Positions 1 to 10,362 of a DNA stretch of 64,000 bases are shown in pieces. The stretch lies in contig CAIOZA010000020.1 of NCBI GenBank assembly GCA_903862655.1, positions 62,001 to 126,000 on the forward strand, read 5' to 3'. Source of the stretch: an uncultured Ignavibacteria bacterium (GTDB lineage Bacteria > Bacteroidota > Ignavibacteria > Kapaibacteriales > UBA2268). The position numbers and the translations under genes are program-made. Every line of letters begins with the position of its first letter. The stretch's first letter is position 1. The notes beneath the pieces were generated by a model that saw only the letters and a program-made list of their open reading frames with translations, was not told the origin of the DNA and ran no database searches.

Positions 1-1
1 C

Positions 2-2203
2 AACCTTTGGAGAATTCACCCAAGAAGAAAAGGTGCAAGTCCTATAACTAATATGGCTGCTTACACTCTATTTGGTGCTGGTGGTTATATGACAGGTTTC
101 TTGGAAACAGATCCTGACTCAGCTTTAGCACAACCAGTTTACGGTACCTTAGGCGGATTACGTCCATCACTTTTTGATGATGGTGTTGACTATGAATTCA
201 AGAAAGTATTTATTTCAATCCCTGATACAATCATAAAATCACATGATGAAGGTGCTAAGAACTTCAGATTCAGATTGAATGTACAGGCTAGAAACAATAA
301 GAAATGTATTCCATGTATTCCTGATGATGATGATCCGTTCTTTATCGATAACGTGAAGATTCTCTTCCCATCAGAAATTACTGATATTGAAATGTCACTC
401 GTTAAAGCTGAATGGCCTTATACTATAGCTCCTGCTTCACAGGCTATCAAAGTGCCAATCAGAGTGAAGTTCACTAACAATACATACGTAGCTGCTCCAC
501 CATTCTTGATTAGAGTAAGAATATATAGAAAAGGCGAAAATAGACCGGTTTATTGCCGCCTTGAGCCCCTTCCATTTATGTCAGGTAAGGAAGAAGTTAC
601 TTATGCAATGCCTAATTGGGATGCTAGAAAAAATGGTCCCGGTGAATACAGATTAGTAGCTAATGTTTTATTTGGTTCACCTCTCAATCCTGATCAGGAT
701 CTAGAACCACTCAACGACACTACATATACTGACTTTACCTTAAGGTTTGGTGATGTATATGCTTATGATCCAGCAATTACACCAAGAAATGACGTTCCCG
801 ATGGTGCATTCTCGAATGTCCCAGGAAGAGGTCTTAATTTATTTGGATTTGCTTATGGTGGTTCCGGTTCTATTTACGGTCCAGCAGGCGCATATTATGA
901 TGAAAACTTCTATGGAGCCGGTTATATCGGTGGTAGTGGTTCTGGTCAGATAGCAATGAAATTCGTTCTTTATCAGCCAGATACCATCTATGGATATAAA
1001 GCATTCTTTGGCTTATTGAATCAGGCTTTTGATGATATTTCTCTTAATATCTACAGAGGTAATGAGCAACCAACAACCCAAGTTAATGGAGCTTTGGCTT
1101 ATAAGTTCCGTGGATATGATGACAAACGTTTTGACGGATTCTTTGATGAGTATGTTACATATTTATTAAAGAAACCAGTTGTTCTTGAAGCAGGAACATA
1201 TTGGATGGCAATCGGTCAAATGGGTGAAACAGGTCTTGAACTTGGTGCATCTAAATCCAGAATGGGTATGAGAACTACATCAATTTATATTCCACCTCCC
1301 ACTAACTATCCTAATTTAGTTGGTCAGTCTGGATATAACTTAGTAATTGAAAAAGATTTCAGAAAGAAAAATTCATCTGATAACTTACTCAACAATAACT
1401 TGTTCTGCTTGGAAAATACAAGAAATAGTGGTCAGTGGCAGCCTTTCATGCCTACTATGGGTAACCCTGCTTATGCTCACTTGCATCACTATGGAATGTC
1501 ACCAGCAGACAATACTACAGCAACATTAACACGTGGTGGTTGGATTCCTATGATTCGTCCATACTTTGGTGACAGATCTTCTGGTAACTCAAGTATATAT
1601 GAAGATTGTATTCCTATCCCAGTTGAACTAACAAACTTTGATGGTATGTCACGTCAAAAAGGTATCGAACTTTATTGGCAGACAGCAACTGAAGTTAACA
1701 ACGAAGGTTTCTATCTTGAAAAACTTAGCCCTAATTCAGAAGAATGGTTAAACATTGGATTCGTTAAGGGTCATGGTAATTCAAATTCAGTTAATAGCTA
1801 CAACTATCTTGATCAGAAGGTACAAGCAAATGCAGTATACCAGTACAGATTGAGACAAGTTGACAAAGACGGAACTCAATCATGCGAAACAATTTCAAAA
1901 GTTATTACTTTGAAATTTGAAGGCGAAGTTGAGTTGTCACTCGAGCAGAATATTCCTAACCCTGTACTAAACCATACAGCAGTTACATTTACAGTTCCAT
2001 CAGAATCATTTACAAAACTCGAAGTTATCGATGTTTATGGTAATGTGATTAAGACACTCGTAAATGAAAGTGTAAATGGTACACGTACAATCGAATGGAA
2101 TGCAACCGATAACAACAACAGTAATGTTGCAAGCGGTTCATACATACTCAGATTGACATCCGGCGAACAAGTAAGAACAGTCAAGATGACAGTTGTTAAA
2201 TAA
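2..2203 (+). CDS. Large secreted/surface protein with C-terminal T9SS-type sorting domain, 5' end outside window (partial)
   Basis: The reading frame is open upstream of the listed ATG (NLWRIHPRRKGASPITN-MAAYTL...) and matches WRIHPRRKGASPISNMAAYTL inside the 1563-aa ORF at 2723-7414, so this is the C-terminal part of a longer protein. The tail LEQNIPNPVLNHTAVTF...GNVIKTL...SGSYILRLTSGEQVRTVKMTVVK is typical of T9SS type A sorting domains. Confidence 0.85.
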   Translation, partial: NLWRIHPRRKGASPITNMAAYTLFGAGGYMTGFLETDPDSALAQPVYGTLGGLRPSLFDDGVDYEFKKVFISIPDTIIKSHDEGAKNFRFRLNVQARNNKKCIPCIPDDDDPFFIDNVKILFPSEITDIEMSLVKAEWPYTIAPASQAIKVPIRVKFTNNTYVAAPPFLIRVRIYRKGENRPVYCRLEPLPFMSGKEEVTYAMPNWDARKNGPGEYRLVANVLFGSPLNPDQDLEPLNDTTYTDFTLRFGDVYAYDPAITPRNDVPDGAFSNVPGRGLNLFGFAYGGSGSIYGPAGAYYDENFYGAGYIGGSGSGQIAMKFVLYQPDTIYGYKAFFGLLNQAFDDISLNIYRGNEQPTTQVNGALAYKFRGYDDKRFDGFFDEYVTYLLKKPVVLEAGTYWMAIGQMGETGLELGASKSRMGMRTTSIYIPPPTNYPNLVGQSGYNLVIEKDFRKKNSSDNLLNNNLFCLENTRNSGQWQPFMPTMGNPAYAHLHHYGMSPADNTTATLTRGGWIPMIRPYFGDRSSGNSSIYEDCIPIPVELTNFDGMSRQKGIELYWQTATEVNNEGFYLEKLSPNSEEWLNIGFVKGHGNSNSVNSYNYLDQKVQANAVYQYRLRQVDKDGTQSCETISKVITLKFEGEVELSLEQNIPNPVLNHTAVTFTVPSESFTKLEVIDVYGNVIKTLVNESVNGTRTIEWNATDNNNSNVASGSYILRLTSGEQVRTVKMTVVK

Positions 2204-2239
2204 TCATTAACATCCAAATCTTTGTATAAAAAAACTTAA

Positions 2240-2264
2240 CCCCCTGTCGAAAGCAGGGGGTTTT
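2240..2264 (+). terminator. Rho-independent terminator
   Basis: CCCCCTG-TCGAAAG-CAGGGGG followed by TTTTGTT, directly after the first surface-protein gene. Confidence 0.85.
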
Positions 2265-2285
2265 GTTATTTAAAGGGGTATAATT

Positions 2286-2630
2286 ATGTCCGATTCATTA
2301 TTTACAAAAATTATTAACAAAGAAATTCCTGCAAACATAGAGTACGAAGATGAATTCGTAGTGGCTTTCTCTGATATCTCACCACAGGCTCCTGTTCATA
2401 TTCTTATTGTCCCCAAAAAGCCAATACCTACAATCAATGATGCAGAACAAACAGATGCCGAATTACTAGGAAAAATCATTCTTGTAGCCAAAGATCTGGC
2501 AAAAAGTAAAGGTATTGCAGCGAAAGGGTACAGACTTGTGCTAAATTGCAATGAAGAAGCCGGTCAGACCGTTTTTCATGTTCATTGTCATCTTTTAGGT
2601 GGCAGGCGAATGAACTGGCCTCCAGGCTAA
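2286..2630 (+). CDS. hinT: HIT family (histidine triad) nucleotide-binding protein
   Basis: Starts SLFTKIINKEIPANIEYEDE and contains the triad HVHCHLLGGRRMNWPPG. Confidence 0.93.
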   Translation: MSDSLFTKIINKEIPANIEYEDEFVVAFSDISPQAPVHILIVPKKPIPTINDAEQTDAELLGKIILVAKDLAKSKGIAAKGYRLVLNCNEEAGQTVFHVHCHLLGGRRMNWPPG

Positions 2631-2722
2631 GATAAAGCATGCAATTACGTTAAGATTTTAATTTTTATATTGATTGTACTTATTATTCATGGTTACAGTG
2701 TTAAACACACTAGGAAGAACTT

Positions 2723-5700
2723 ATGAAAAAGCACATCTATTCATTGATATTTGTTCTCATTGTTCTTAATATTTTCAAATCGAGTGCGTTTGATGAAAAA
2801 TGGACAAACGATGATATTTTAAGAAAGAGCAAGCTGAGTGAAGCAGACTCATTCTATAACAAATCGAGTTACCCTTTCCCATTTAGCGAATTAAGCAATT
2901 CTCCAACAAATCCGGCTGTATCAACAGGTTACTATTTCATAGATTCCGATGATGAAGCATCACCGATAGTGTGGGATAGCGAGTATTTAATTGATACACT
3001 TAAGAATCCAACTTCATGGCAAAGGATACTTTCAGGAGCGCGGCAAAAGCCGGCAAGTTACTGGACTAACAATAGTGAAGGATTGCCGTTCTTTCGGAAT
3101 CCGGCTTATCCATTGCCCAATGGAGATTTCTTCAATGGACCCACAGATTCGACCGATGATGCTATTGCAGGTCCGATTCCAATTGGATTTAACTTTTATT
3201 TCAATGGACTAAAATACGATTCGTTCTATGTTTCTACGAATGGTATAATAGCCCTTACTAACGATAGATATTTTTATAATTCTGCAACTCCAAAATCAAG
3301 AATTGTTCCAAGCGGAGCAACCACTTCGTATAATCCGATGTCGATGGATTGGTTTACTTCAAGAACAAGGTCAGGTGATGGTCTTTCAGATCCATTGGAT
3401 GACAATTTCGGTTATAATTCCATATTAGGTTTTGATCCTCTTAATCCAACAGCAGGAATCAGAGCCAGAGGTGGAGCATTGGATCAGCATTCGTTTATTA
3501 TCAATAAGTGTGCTTTGATTGCTCCTTTCTTCGGCGATTTGCACCTTTCGCAGTATAATGAAAAGACCCGAAAAGCTGAAGATTGGGGTAAGGTTTACTA
3601 CTATCGTTCAGATTCAAATAACAAACTTGTGATCTATTTTATCAATATTGCACCTATACGAGAAATAAATACACAATATGGGACATATAATGCAGTTGCA
3701 AATCTCAGACTAAATGAGACAAATTACATTTCCTCCTCAGCGCAGGTGAAATTGAATAATGCTGATTCTTCTGTTACTATAACGTATGAAAGATTAGAAG
3801 GTACTCCTATTGTCGGAGGCCGTGGGGTTCCTGCTTCAACAATATTTCGATACAATACTACATGCGGAGTGTCAGGTTTTGCAAGACATGTGAATTTTGG
3901 ACAACCCGAAGGAGTAAAATATCCTTGGGCTACAGACGGCGAGTATCCCCAGACAACACATTATTTTATGAAGTATCAATCTCCAAAGGAAGCATTTCCT
4001 CATAATTATCTTGCTATTAAATTCAAGCAATGGAGAAATCTGCTGAGAGCCGTTGATATCAGCTATCGGGTCAGAAAGCAGGAAAATAATGCCGACATGA
4101 AATACTCTGAAATTGTACCGGGGAGTAAAGCAGATAATTATGAACTCTTAGCAGGTGAAGATAGAATTGGTCCTATCCAACCTGTTGGTATTATTCAGAA
4201 TTTATCAAATAATATTCAGGGACCTCAGGGTGTGAATTATCAGCCACAACAATTGAACTTCAAAGCAAGATTCAAGATAATTAATGAAGCATCGGGCCGG
4301 ATTGTATATAGCAGGACTATTTCTATTGATTCGACCTGCCTGGCTTTGAGTGAGAGCAATTCATATTCGTGTACGGGTGATTCTAGTGTAAAGGTTAGAT
4401 ATTCAAGAGTAAATTTCGGTAATGGAAATTATTCTGCGTCGCAACTGGATTTTCCTGGGGATTCAAATCTGAACGGTATTCCGCCTTATGGATTTGTTCA
4501 GGTATTTTTTCCGCCATTTGAGCCAAATGAGTATGTGAACAATCATATTGGAAGATTGAAAGCCAGCTTAATGGTTGAGACGATTGACCCTGGAAGGAAT
4601 ATCTCTTTAAATGACCAATGGGGTTTTGATGATACACTAAGTGTCAGATTGTTTGTTCTCAAGCGTCTTGAGGATTTTAATGATGATGTTACTTCTTATC
4701 ATAAAGTGAATAGAGCATCAATTCCATCGACATTGAAATGGGTTAATATTGATGCCGAAGTTACAGATGGTGACAACGTTTCGGATCATCCGTTACCACC
4801 AAGAGGAGAATTTGCTCCGACAAATAATTTTGATTTTACTTTTAAAGAACCTGACTATACTCATGACACGAGAGAATCTCCTGTTATCAAAATGAACAGA
4901 AAAACATTGGATAATGGGGAGCCGGCGAATTCTCCGGGTGGAGATCAGTTAAGATCATTTCCTATTGATTTAAGGGGCAGGTATGGATCAATATTATCTT
5001 TATCAGTACAAAGAGCTATCAAAAGGTGGGACTGGCCACGTGGATTTAGCGATCAGGAGCTTGTAGGGCCGGAACCCAGAACAGTTGTAAATGGGGATGT
5101 ATTTAATGTTTGGAATCAATATGCAGGAGCTGCATCGAGTGAACCTGATGAGCTGTGTGTTGAATTTGCCCAGCCAAGCCCTGATGGTATAAAGAATATT
5201 ACTAATATCGAAGAATCAAAATGGAGAATTCACCCACGTAGAAAAGGTGCGAGCCCCATAAGTAATATGGCAGCTTATACTTTATTCGGTGCCGGTGGTT
5301 ATATGACAGGTTTCTTAGAAACAGATCCTGATTCAGCTTTATCACAACCAGTTTACGGTGTATATGGTGGATTACGTCCTGACCTGTATGATGATGGTTT
5401 TGACAACGAATTTAAGAAAGTATTTATTGCAATACCTGATACAGTCGTAAAATCTAAGAATGAGGGAGCTAAGAATTTCAGATTCAGACTAAATGTTCAA
5501 GCAAGGAATAATAAAAAATGCTTTACATGTATCCCAGATGATGATGATCCGTTCATAGTTGATAATGTTAAATTGCTATTTCCATCTTGTATTACGGATA
5601 TAGAAATGTCAGCTGTCAAAATCGAGTGGCCATATACAGTTGTTCCTGCCTCACAGGCAATAAAAATTCCAGTAAGGATAAAGATCAGTAATAACACAAA

Positions 5701-7414
5701 CGTAGCTGCACCACCATTTCTAATGAGAGTGCGAATATACAAAAAGGGAGATAATAGATCAATATTTTGTAAATTAGAATCCTTACCATTTTTGAGTGGG
5801 AACACAGAAATTACATACGCTTTTCAAAACTGGGATGCAAGGAAAACAGGACCAGGTGAATACAGAATATTTGCAAACCTTCTATTCGGTTCACCTCTTA
5901 ATCCCGATCAGGATTTGGAACCATTGAACGATACTACATATACGGATATTAACCTGAAATTTGGTGATGATTTCGCTTATGATCCGGCACAAAGTCCTAG
6001 AAGTGATGTTGGAGAAGATGCTTTTACAGGTATTTGGGGAAGAGGACTAACAATGTCGGGATTTGCTACTGGTGGTCAAGGTAGTATTGATGGTCCATCG
6101 GGAGGATATGACGAAAACAATTATGGAGCAGGGTATCAAGGTGGTAGTACTTCAGGTCAGATTGCTTCGAAATTTGTTCTTTATCAGCCAGATACAATTT
6201 ATGGTTTTAAATCATATTGGAGTGGTTGGGCTACTTCATGTGATGATATTTCATGGACGATTTACAAAGGTTCTGATATGCCAAGAACAATTGTTCCAGG
6301 CTCGCTAATGTATAAATTCAGATTATATGATGATATAAGACAAGATGTCTTAAATGGTGAATATATAATACATTTGTATAAAAAGCCTATAGTTCTTGAA
6401 GCAGGTACATATTGGTTTGCAATTGGACAGATGGGAGAAACAGGGCTTGAATTAGGAGCATCAAAATCAAAAATGGGGATGAGAACGACCTCTATTTCAG
6501 TTCCGAAGCCACTTGGAGTTATTGGGCCCGTTGGAGGATCAGGTGTTAACCTGATGGTTGATAAAGATTTTAGAAAGCGTAATGCTGACAATAGATTAGT
6601 GAATAACAATTTGTTTGCGTTCGAAAACATTAGAAATAGTGGTCAATGGACGCAATTTATGCCGACAACTGGTAATCCAGGATTTGCGCATCTTGATCAT
6701 TTTGGTACAACACCACGAGACGGATATACAGCAACATTGACACGCGGAACATGGATACCAATGATCAGACCTTATTTCGGCAATAGATCATATTCAACAA
6801 CAATATTTTATGATGATTGCTATCCACCTGTTAAATTAACATATTTCAATGGATTGGTTAAAGGCAATGTTATTGAACTTTATTGGGAAACAGCTACTGA
6901 AATAAATAATCAGGGTTTTATAATCGAAAAGAAGACTAAGGATGCTGAAGAATGGGATAGGGTTGCGTTTATAAAAGGCAAAGGCGATTCTAAGGAAATT
7001 GTTAGATATTCCCATACAGATTTGAATGTGAAGCCTAATCAGACTTATTCATACAGACTTAAACAAATTGATAATGATGGAGCAGTAACATGCGATGAGA
7101 GTTCAATGCAGATTGATGTTGATTTTTCCGGATTGCAGAGAACTGTACTAGAGCAGAATACTCCGAATCCGGCAGTAAATCATACAACCATAAATTTTGG
7201 ACTAGATGAAGCGACAAATGTAAAAATTGATATACTGGATTTGTATGGTAATGTTGTCAAAACACTTTTAAATGAGTCAAAAGAATCAGGAATCTTCAGT
7301 ATTGAATGGTTCACAGAAGATAATAAAAACAGAAAAGTTCCTGCCGGATCATATTTATTGAGAATGGTTGCAGGTGATGAGGTAAGAACAGTTAAGATGA
7401 CAGTGATTAGATAG
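2723..7414 (+). CDS. Very large secreted/surface protein with signal peptide and C-terminal T9SS-type sorting domain
   Basis: N-terminal hydrophobic signal (MKKHIYSLIFVLIVLNIFKSSA) and C-terminal LEQNTPNPAVNHTTINF...AGSYLLRMVAGDEVRTVKMTVIR. Paralogous to the partial ORF at 2-2203. Confidence 0.88.
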   Translation: MKKHIYSLIFVLIVLNIFKSSAFDEKWTNDDILRKSKLSEADSFYNKSSYPFPFSELSNSPTNPAVSTGYYFIDSDDEASPIVWDSEYLIDTLKNPTSWQRILSGARQKPASYWTNNSEGLPFFRNPAYPLPNGDFFNGPTDSTDDAIAGPIPIGFNFYFNGLKYDSFYVSTNGIIALTNDRYFYNSATPKSRIVPSGATTSYNPMSMDWFTSRTRSGDGLSDPLDDNFGYNSILGFDPLNPTAGIRARGGALDQHSFIINKCALIAPFFGDLHLSQYNEKTRKAEDWGKVYYYRSDSNNKLVIYFINIAPIREINTQYGTYNAVANLRLNETNYISSSAQVKLNNADSSVTITYERLEGTPIVGGRGVPASTIFRYNTTCGVSGFARHVNFGQPEGVKYPWATDGEYPQTTHYFMKYQSPKEAFPHNYLAIKFKQWRNLLRAVDISYRVRKQENNADMKYSEIVPGSKADNYELLAGEDRIGPIQPVGIIQNLSNNIQGPQGVNYQPQQLNFKARFKIINEASGRIVYSRTISIDSTCLALSESNSYSCTGDSSVKVRYSRVNFGNGNYSASQLDFPGDSNLNGIPPYGFVQVFFPPFEPNEYVNNHIGRLKASLMVETIDPGRNISLNDQWGFDDTLSVRLFVLKRLEDFNDDVTSYHKVNRASIPSTLKWVNIDAEVTDGDNVSDHPLPPRGEFAPTNNFDFTFKEPDYTHDTRESPVIKMNRKTLDNGEPANSPGGDQLRSFPIDLRGRYGSILSLSVQRAIKRWDWPRGFSDQELVGPEPRTVVNGDVFNVWNQYAGAASSEPDELCVEFAQPSPDGIKNITNIEESKWRIHPRRKGASPISNMAAYTLFGAGGYMTGFLETDPDSALSQPVYGVYGGLRPDLYDDGFDNEFKKVFIAIPDTVVKSKNEGAKNFRFRLNVQARNNKKCFTCIPDDDDPFIVDNVKLLFPSCITDIEMSAVKIEWPYTVVPASQAIKIPVRIKISNNTNVAAPPFLMRVRIYKKGDNRSIFCKLESLPFLSGNTEITYAFQNWDARKTGPGEYRIFANLLFGSPLNPDQDLEPLNDTTYTDINLKFGDDFAYDPAQSPRSDVGEDAFTGIWGRGLTMSGFATGGQGSIDGPSGGYDENNYGAGYQGGSTSGQIASKFVLYQPDTIYGFKSYWSGWATSCDDISWTIYKGSDMPRTIVPGSLMYKFRLYDDIRQDVLNGEYIIHLYKKPIVLEAGTYWFAIGQMGETGLELGASKSKMGMRTTSISVPKPLGVIGPVGGSGVNLMVDKDFRKRNADNRLVNNNLFAFENIRNSGQWTQFMPTTGNPGFAHLDHFGTTPRDGYTATLTRGTWIPMIRPYFGNRSYSTTIFYDDCYPPVKLTYFNGLVKGNVIELYWETATEINNQGFIIEKKTKDAEEWDRVAFIKGKGDSKEIVRYSHTDLNVKPNQTYSYRLKQIDNDGAVTCDESSMQIDVDFSGLQRTVLEQNTPNPAVNHTTINFGLDEATNVKIDILDLYGNVVKTLLNESKESGIFSIEWFTEDNKNRKVPAGSYLLRMVAGDEVRTVKMTVIR

Positions 7415-7424
7415 ATTCTAAACA

Positions 7425-7522
7425 GTCATTCAGAAGGAGCGTAGCGACTGAAGAGCCGTAGGCCTGCGTAGCGCATCCAGTATTCATGCGGTCTGGATTC
7501 TTCACTTCTTTCAGAATGACCT
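7425..7522. repeat. Intergenic imperfect palindromic repeat (TCATTCTGA...TCAGAATGA class)
   Basis: GTCATTCAGAAGGAGCG ... CTGGATTCTTCACTTCTTTCAGAATGAC form inverted ends; a related element lies at 44280-44346. Confidence 0.6.
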
Positions 7523-7536
7523 GCAATTGCTGTGGA

Positions 7537-8532
7537 TTATCTATGCTTAATTACAACTCTTCCGGATTGTTCACCACGGAGGATCTTATCTATTGCTTCG
7601 TCGAGCTGTTCGAGATTGATAATTCTGTAAAGATTAGAAATATTATCCGGTTTCCACTCATTGGCTAATTTTTGCCAGAGTATTCGGCGCAGATCCATTG
7701 GTCTGTCAGCAGAATCTATTCCAATCAAACCAACTCCTCGCAAAAGGAATGGATATACAGTTAAATCCAATTTATCAGATTCGACTAAACCGATGCAGGC
7801 AACAGTGCCCCAGAAATCGGTTGTCTTGATAGCATAATTGAGAGTAGAACCACCAACATTTTCGACAACAGCCGCCCATTTTTTTTCTAAGAGAGGCTTT
7901 TGTGGATTGTCGATGAGTGTGTGCCTGTCGATTATTTCAGATGCTCCGATTGATTTCAGAAAGTCTGTTTTATCAGATTTCCCTGTTGATGCGGTTACGG
8001 AAAATCCAAGATGAGATAGTATAGCAACAGCAACTGAACCGACGCCACCTGTAGATCCCGTAACTAAAACAGATCCTTTATCAGGAGTTAAGCAGCGATT
8101 GAGAAATTCGTGAATTGCAATTGCAACAGTGAATCCTGCAGTACCAAGAGCCATACTTTCTTCAAGTAAAAGTGAATCTGGGAGAGGTACAACCCACCCG
8201 GCAGGAACTCTGATATATTCACCAAATCCACCGCTTGTGTTCATGCCGAGATCATATCCTGTGACAATAACCTTATCTCCATTGCTAAATTCAGGATTAT
8301 TTGAATCGACGACTATACCGGAAGCATCAACACCGGGTGTATGTGGGTATTTACGGGTTATTCCTTTATGTCCGCGAGCAGAAAGACCATCCTTGTAGTT
8401 GAGAGCCGAAAATTTCACATTTATCAGGACATCTCCTGAAGGGAGATTGTCTGTATCGAGTTCTTTTATGGATCTTGTGAATGCTCCATTATTCTCTTCG
8501 GATACAAATGCTCTGTATTTAATGTTATTCAT
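7537..8532 (-). CDS. YhdH/AcuI-type zinc-independent quinone oxidoreductase (possible acrylyl-CoA reductase)
   Basis: MDR-family signatures: [68 protein letters not shown]. Confidence 0.85.
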   Translation of the reverse strand: MNNIKYRAFVSEENNGAFTRSIKELDTDNLPSGDVLINVKFSALNYKDGLSARGHKGITRKYPHTPGVDASGIVVDSNNPEFSNGDKVIVTGYDLGMNTSGGFGEYIRVPAGWVVPLPDSLLLEESMALGTAGFTVAIAIHEFLNRCLTPDKGSVLVTGSTGGVGSVAVAILSHLGFSVTASTGKSDKTDFLKSIGASEIIDRHTLIDNPQKPLLEKKWAAVVENVGGSTLNYAIKTTDFWGTVACIGLVESDKLDLTVYPFLLRGVGLIGIDSADRPMDLRRILWQKLANEWKPDNISNLYRIINLEQLDEAIDKILRGEQSGRVVIKHR

Positions 8533-8658
8533 AGTTCCACCGGAAATTATTTTTTAATAAAGTCTAATATAAAGTATATTTCATTTTTTGCAAACTTTTT
8601 CTTAGTTTTATTATCTACATACCGAACACTTTTTAAAACTATTTCAAAGGGATTGACG

Positions 8659-9537
8659 ATGGAAATCAATAAAGTATTAGTTCTTGGTGCAGGCACTATG
8701 GGCAATGGAATAGCACATGCTTTCGCACAAACAGGTTATAAAGTTATTTTATTTGATGTTAACGAAATTGCATTGCAAAAAGGAATTTCAACGATAGAGA
8801 AAAATCTTGCAAGACTTGTCAAGAAGGGTACAATTACTGAAGATGATGTGAAAGTAACGATGGGGAACATCACATCGACTTTAGATTTGAATGATGGAAA
8901 AGATGCAGAGCTCGCAGTAGAAGCCGCTACCGAGAATAAACAACTTAAATTTCAGATATTTAAAAATCTAGATGCTGTTATGAATGCTAATGCAATTCTT
9001 GCATCTAATACATCAACTATTTCGATAACAGAAATCGCAGCACAAACAACACGTCCAGGACAGGTGATTGGAATGCACTTTATGAATCCTGTTCCAATGA
9101 TGAAACTTGTAGAATTAATTCGTGGTCTTGGAACAACAGATGAAGTTTATAATACAATAAATGATTTATCAGTCAAGCTTGGAAAAACTCCAGTTTTAGC
9201 GAATGATTATCCTGGATTCATTGCAAACCGTATATTGATGCCATTGTTGAATGAAGCGATATTCTGTGTTATGGAAAGCGTCGGAACAGTTGATGGAATA
9301 GACGAAGTGGCAAAACTCGGATTTGCCCATCCTATGGGACCATTGATGCTGGCTGATCTGATCGGATTGGATACTACTTTAGCCATCATGAACGTCTTAC
9401 ATCAAGATATTGGTGATCCACGATTCAGACCGGCACCACTATTGAAAAAGCTTGTTGCAGCTGGGAATTATGGAAGAAAAACAGGAAAAGGTTTCTATGA
9501 TTATTCCGGTGAAAAACCTGTAGCTGTTAAATTTTAA
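8659..9537 (+). CDS. hbd: 3-hydroxybutyryl-CoA dehydrogenase
   Basis: [18 protein letters not shown] Rossmann motif, [17 protein letters not shown], and [12 protein letters not shown] end. The ORF track starts at TTG 8653; ATG 8659 with AAAGGG upstream is preferred. Confidence 0.92.
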   Translation: MEINKVLVLGAGTMGNGIAHAFAQTGYKVILFDVNEIALQKGISTIEKNLARLVKKGTITEDDVKVTMGNITSTLDLNDGKDAELAVEAATENKQLKFQIFKNLDAVMNANAILASNTSTISITEIAAQTTRPGQVIGMHFMNPVPMMKLVELIRGLGTTDEVYNTINDLSVKLGKTPVLANDYPGFIANRILMPLLNEAIFCVMESVGTVDGIDEVAKLGFAHPMGPLMLADLIGLDTTLAIMNVLHQDIGDPRFRPAPLLKKLVAAGNYGRKTGKGFYDYSGEKPVAVKF

Positions 9538-9566
9538 TTCGGTCTTTTGATAATTTTGGAGAATTT

Positions 9567-10271
9567 ATGTTAGAACATCATCCACATAAGTATGATTCAG
9601 ACGATCCTGATGTCTTGGCGGCTTATCAGGCAGAAACTGACGGTCGATTTCTTGAAGCAATAGATTATTACAAAAAAGCATTAAACCGCAATCCCGAGTT
9701 GGGAATTGTTTATAAACACTGTGGTAATGTATATTACAGGATCGGTCAACTAGATGAAGCCGTTTATTATTTGGAAAAATCTGTTGAATTGCTTCCTAAA
9801 TTCCCGACAGCGTTGTATGATCTGTCTTTAGCCTATTATCTTCAGGCTAAGATAAGATTGGCCATTAAAACAATGAACAGAGTTCTGGAGCTAGACGATA
9901 ATTTTTTGATGGCTCACTATTGGCTTGGAATTATGCATTATTATATCGGTCATTTAACTGAATCGAAAGAGCATTACGCGATGGTAACGCAGCATTCACC
10001 TAATTTTACTATAGCATATTTCCATCTTGGAGTTACAAATCTTAGAATGGGAAATTACGAGGATGCAATAACTGATTTTAATGTAGTAATCGAGAAGAAT
10101 CCCGAAAGTCCATCAGCCTACGCACTGGTTGCTGATGCATATCTGAATTTGGAAAAGAATTATGAAGCAAGAATGAATTATAAAAAAGCCTTAGAGCTTG
10201 ATCCTGAAGATAAAAAAGCCTTGAAAGGACTTGAGATGCTGGATGATTTTTCAGGGGTACGTCGTTTCTAA
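9567..10271 (+). CDS. Tetratricopeptide repeat protein
   Basis: Several 34-residue TPR-like units, e.g. ALNRNPELGIVYKHCGNVYYRIGQLDEAVYYLEKSVELLPK. Confidence 0.85.
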   Translation: MLEHHPHKYDSDDPDVLAAYQAETDGRFLEAIDYYKKALNRNPELGIVYKHCGNVYYRIGQLDEAVYYLEKSVELLPKFPTALYDLSLAYYLQAKIRLAIKTMNRVLELDDNFLMAHYWLGIMHYYIGHLTESKEHYAMVTQHSPNFTIAYFHLGVTNLRMGNYEDAITDFNVVIEKNPESPSAYALVADAYLNLEKNYEARMNYKKALELDPEDKKALKGLEMLDDFSGVRRF

Positions 10272-10290
10272 TAAAAAAGGAGCACATTTG

Positions 10291-10336
10291 CAGTGAACCC
10301 CAAAAGTGTTTTGTATAACTTTTGGGGTTCACTGCA
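10291..10336. terminator. Long perfect hairpin between convergent genes, putative bidirectional terminator
   Basis: GCAGTGAACCCCAAAAGT / ACTTTTGGGGTTCACTGC: 18 bp perfect stem with a 10-nt loop, followed by ATTTTT. Confidence 0.7.
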
Positions 10337-10362
10337 TTTTTAAGCCACTTTTCTGTAATTTA

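Noticed and set aside
5497-6630. Antisense and alternate-frame ORFs within the large surface-protein gene
   Set aside because: Overlap the strongly supported T9SS-type CDS and show no recognisable domain.
7486-7668. Plus-strand ORF MRSGFFTSFRMTCNCC...
   Set aside because: Arises from the palindromic repeat (FFTSFRMT-type peptide) and the antisense of the YhdH/AcuI-like gene; classic spurious ORF.
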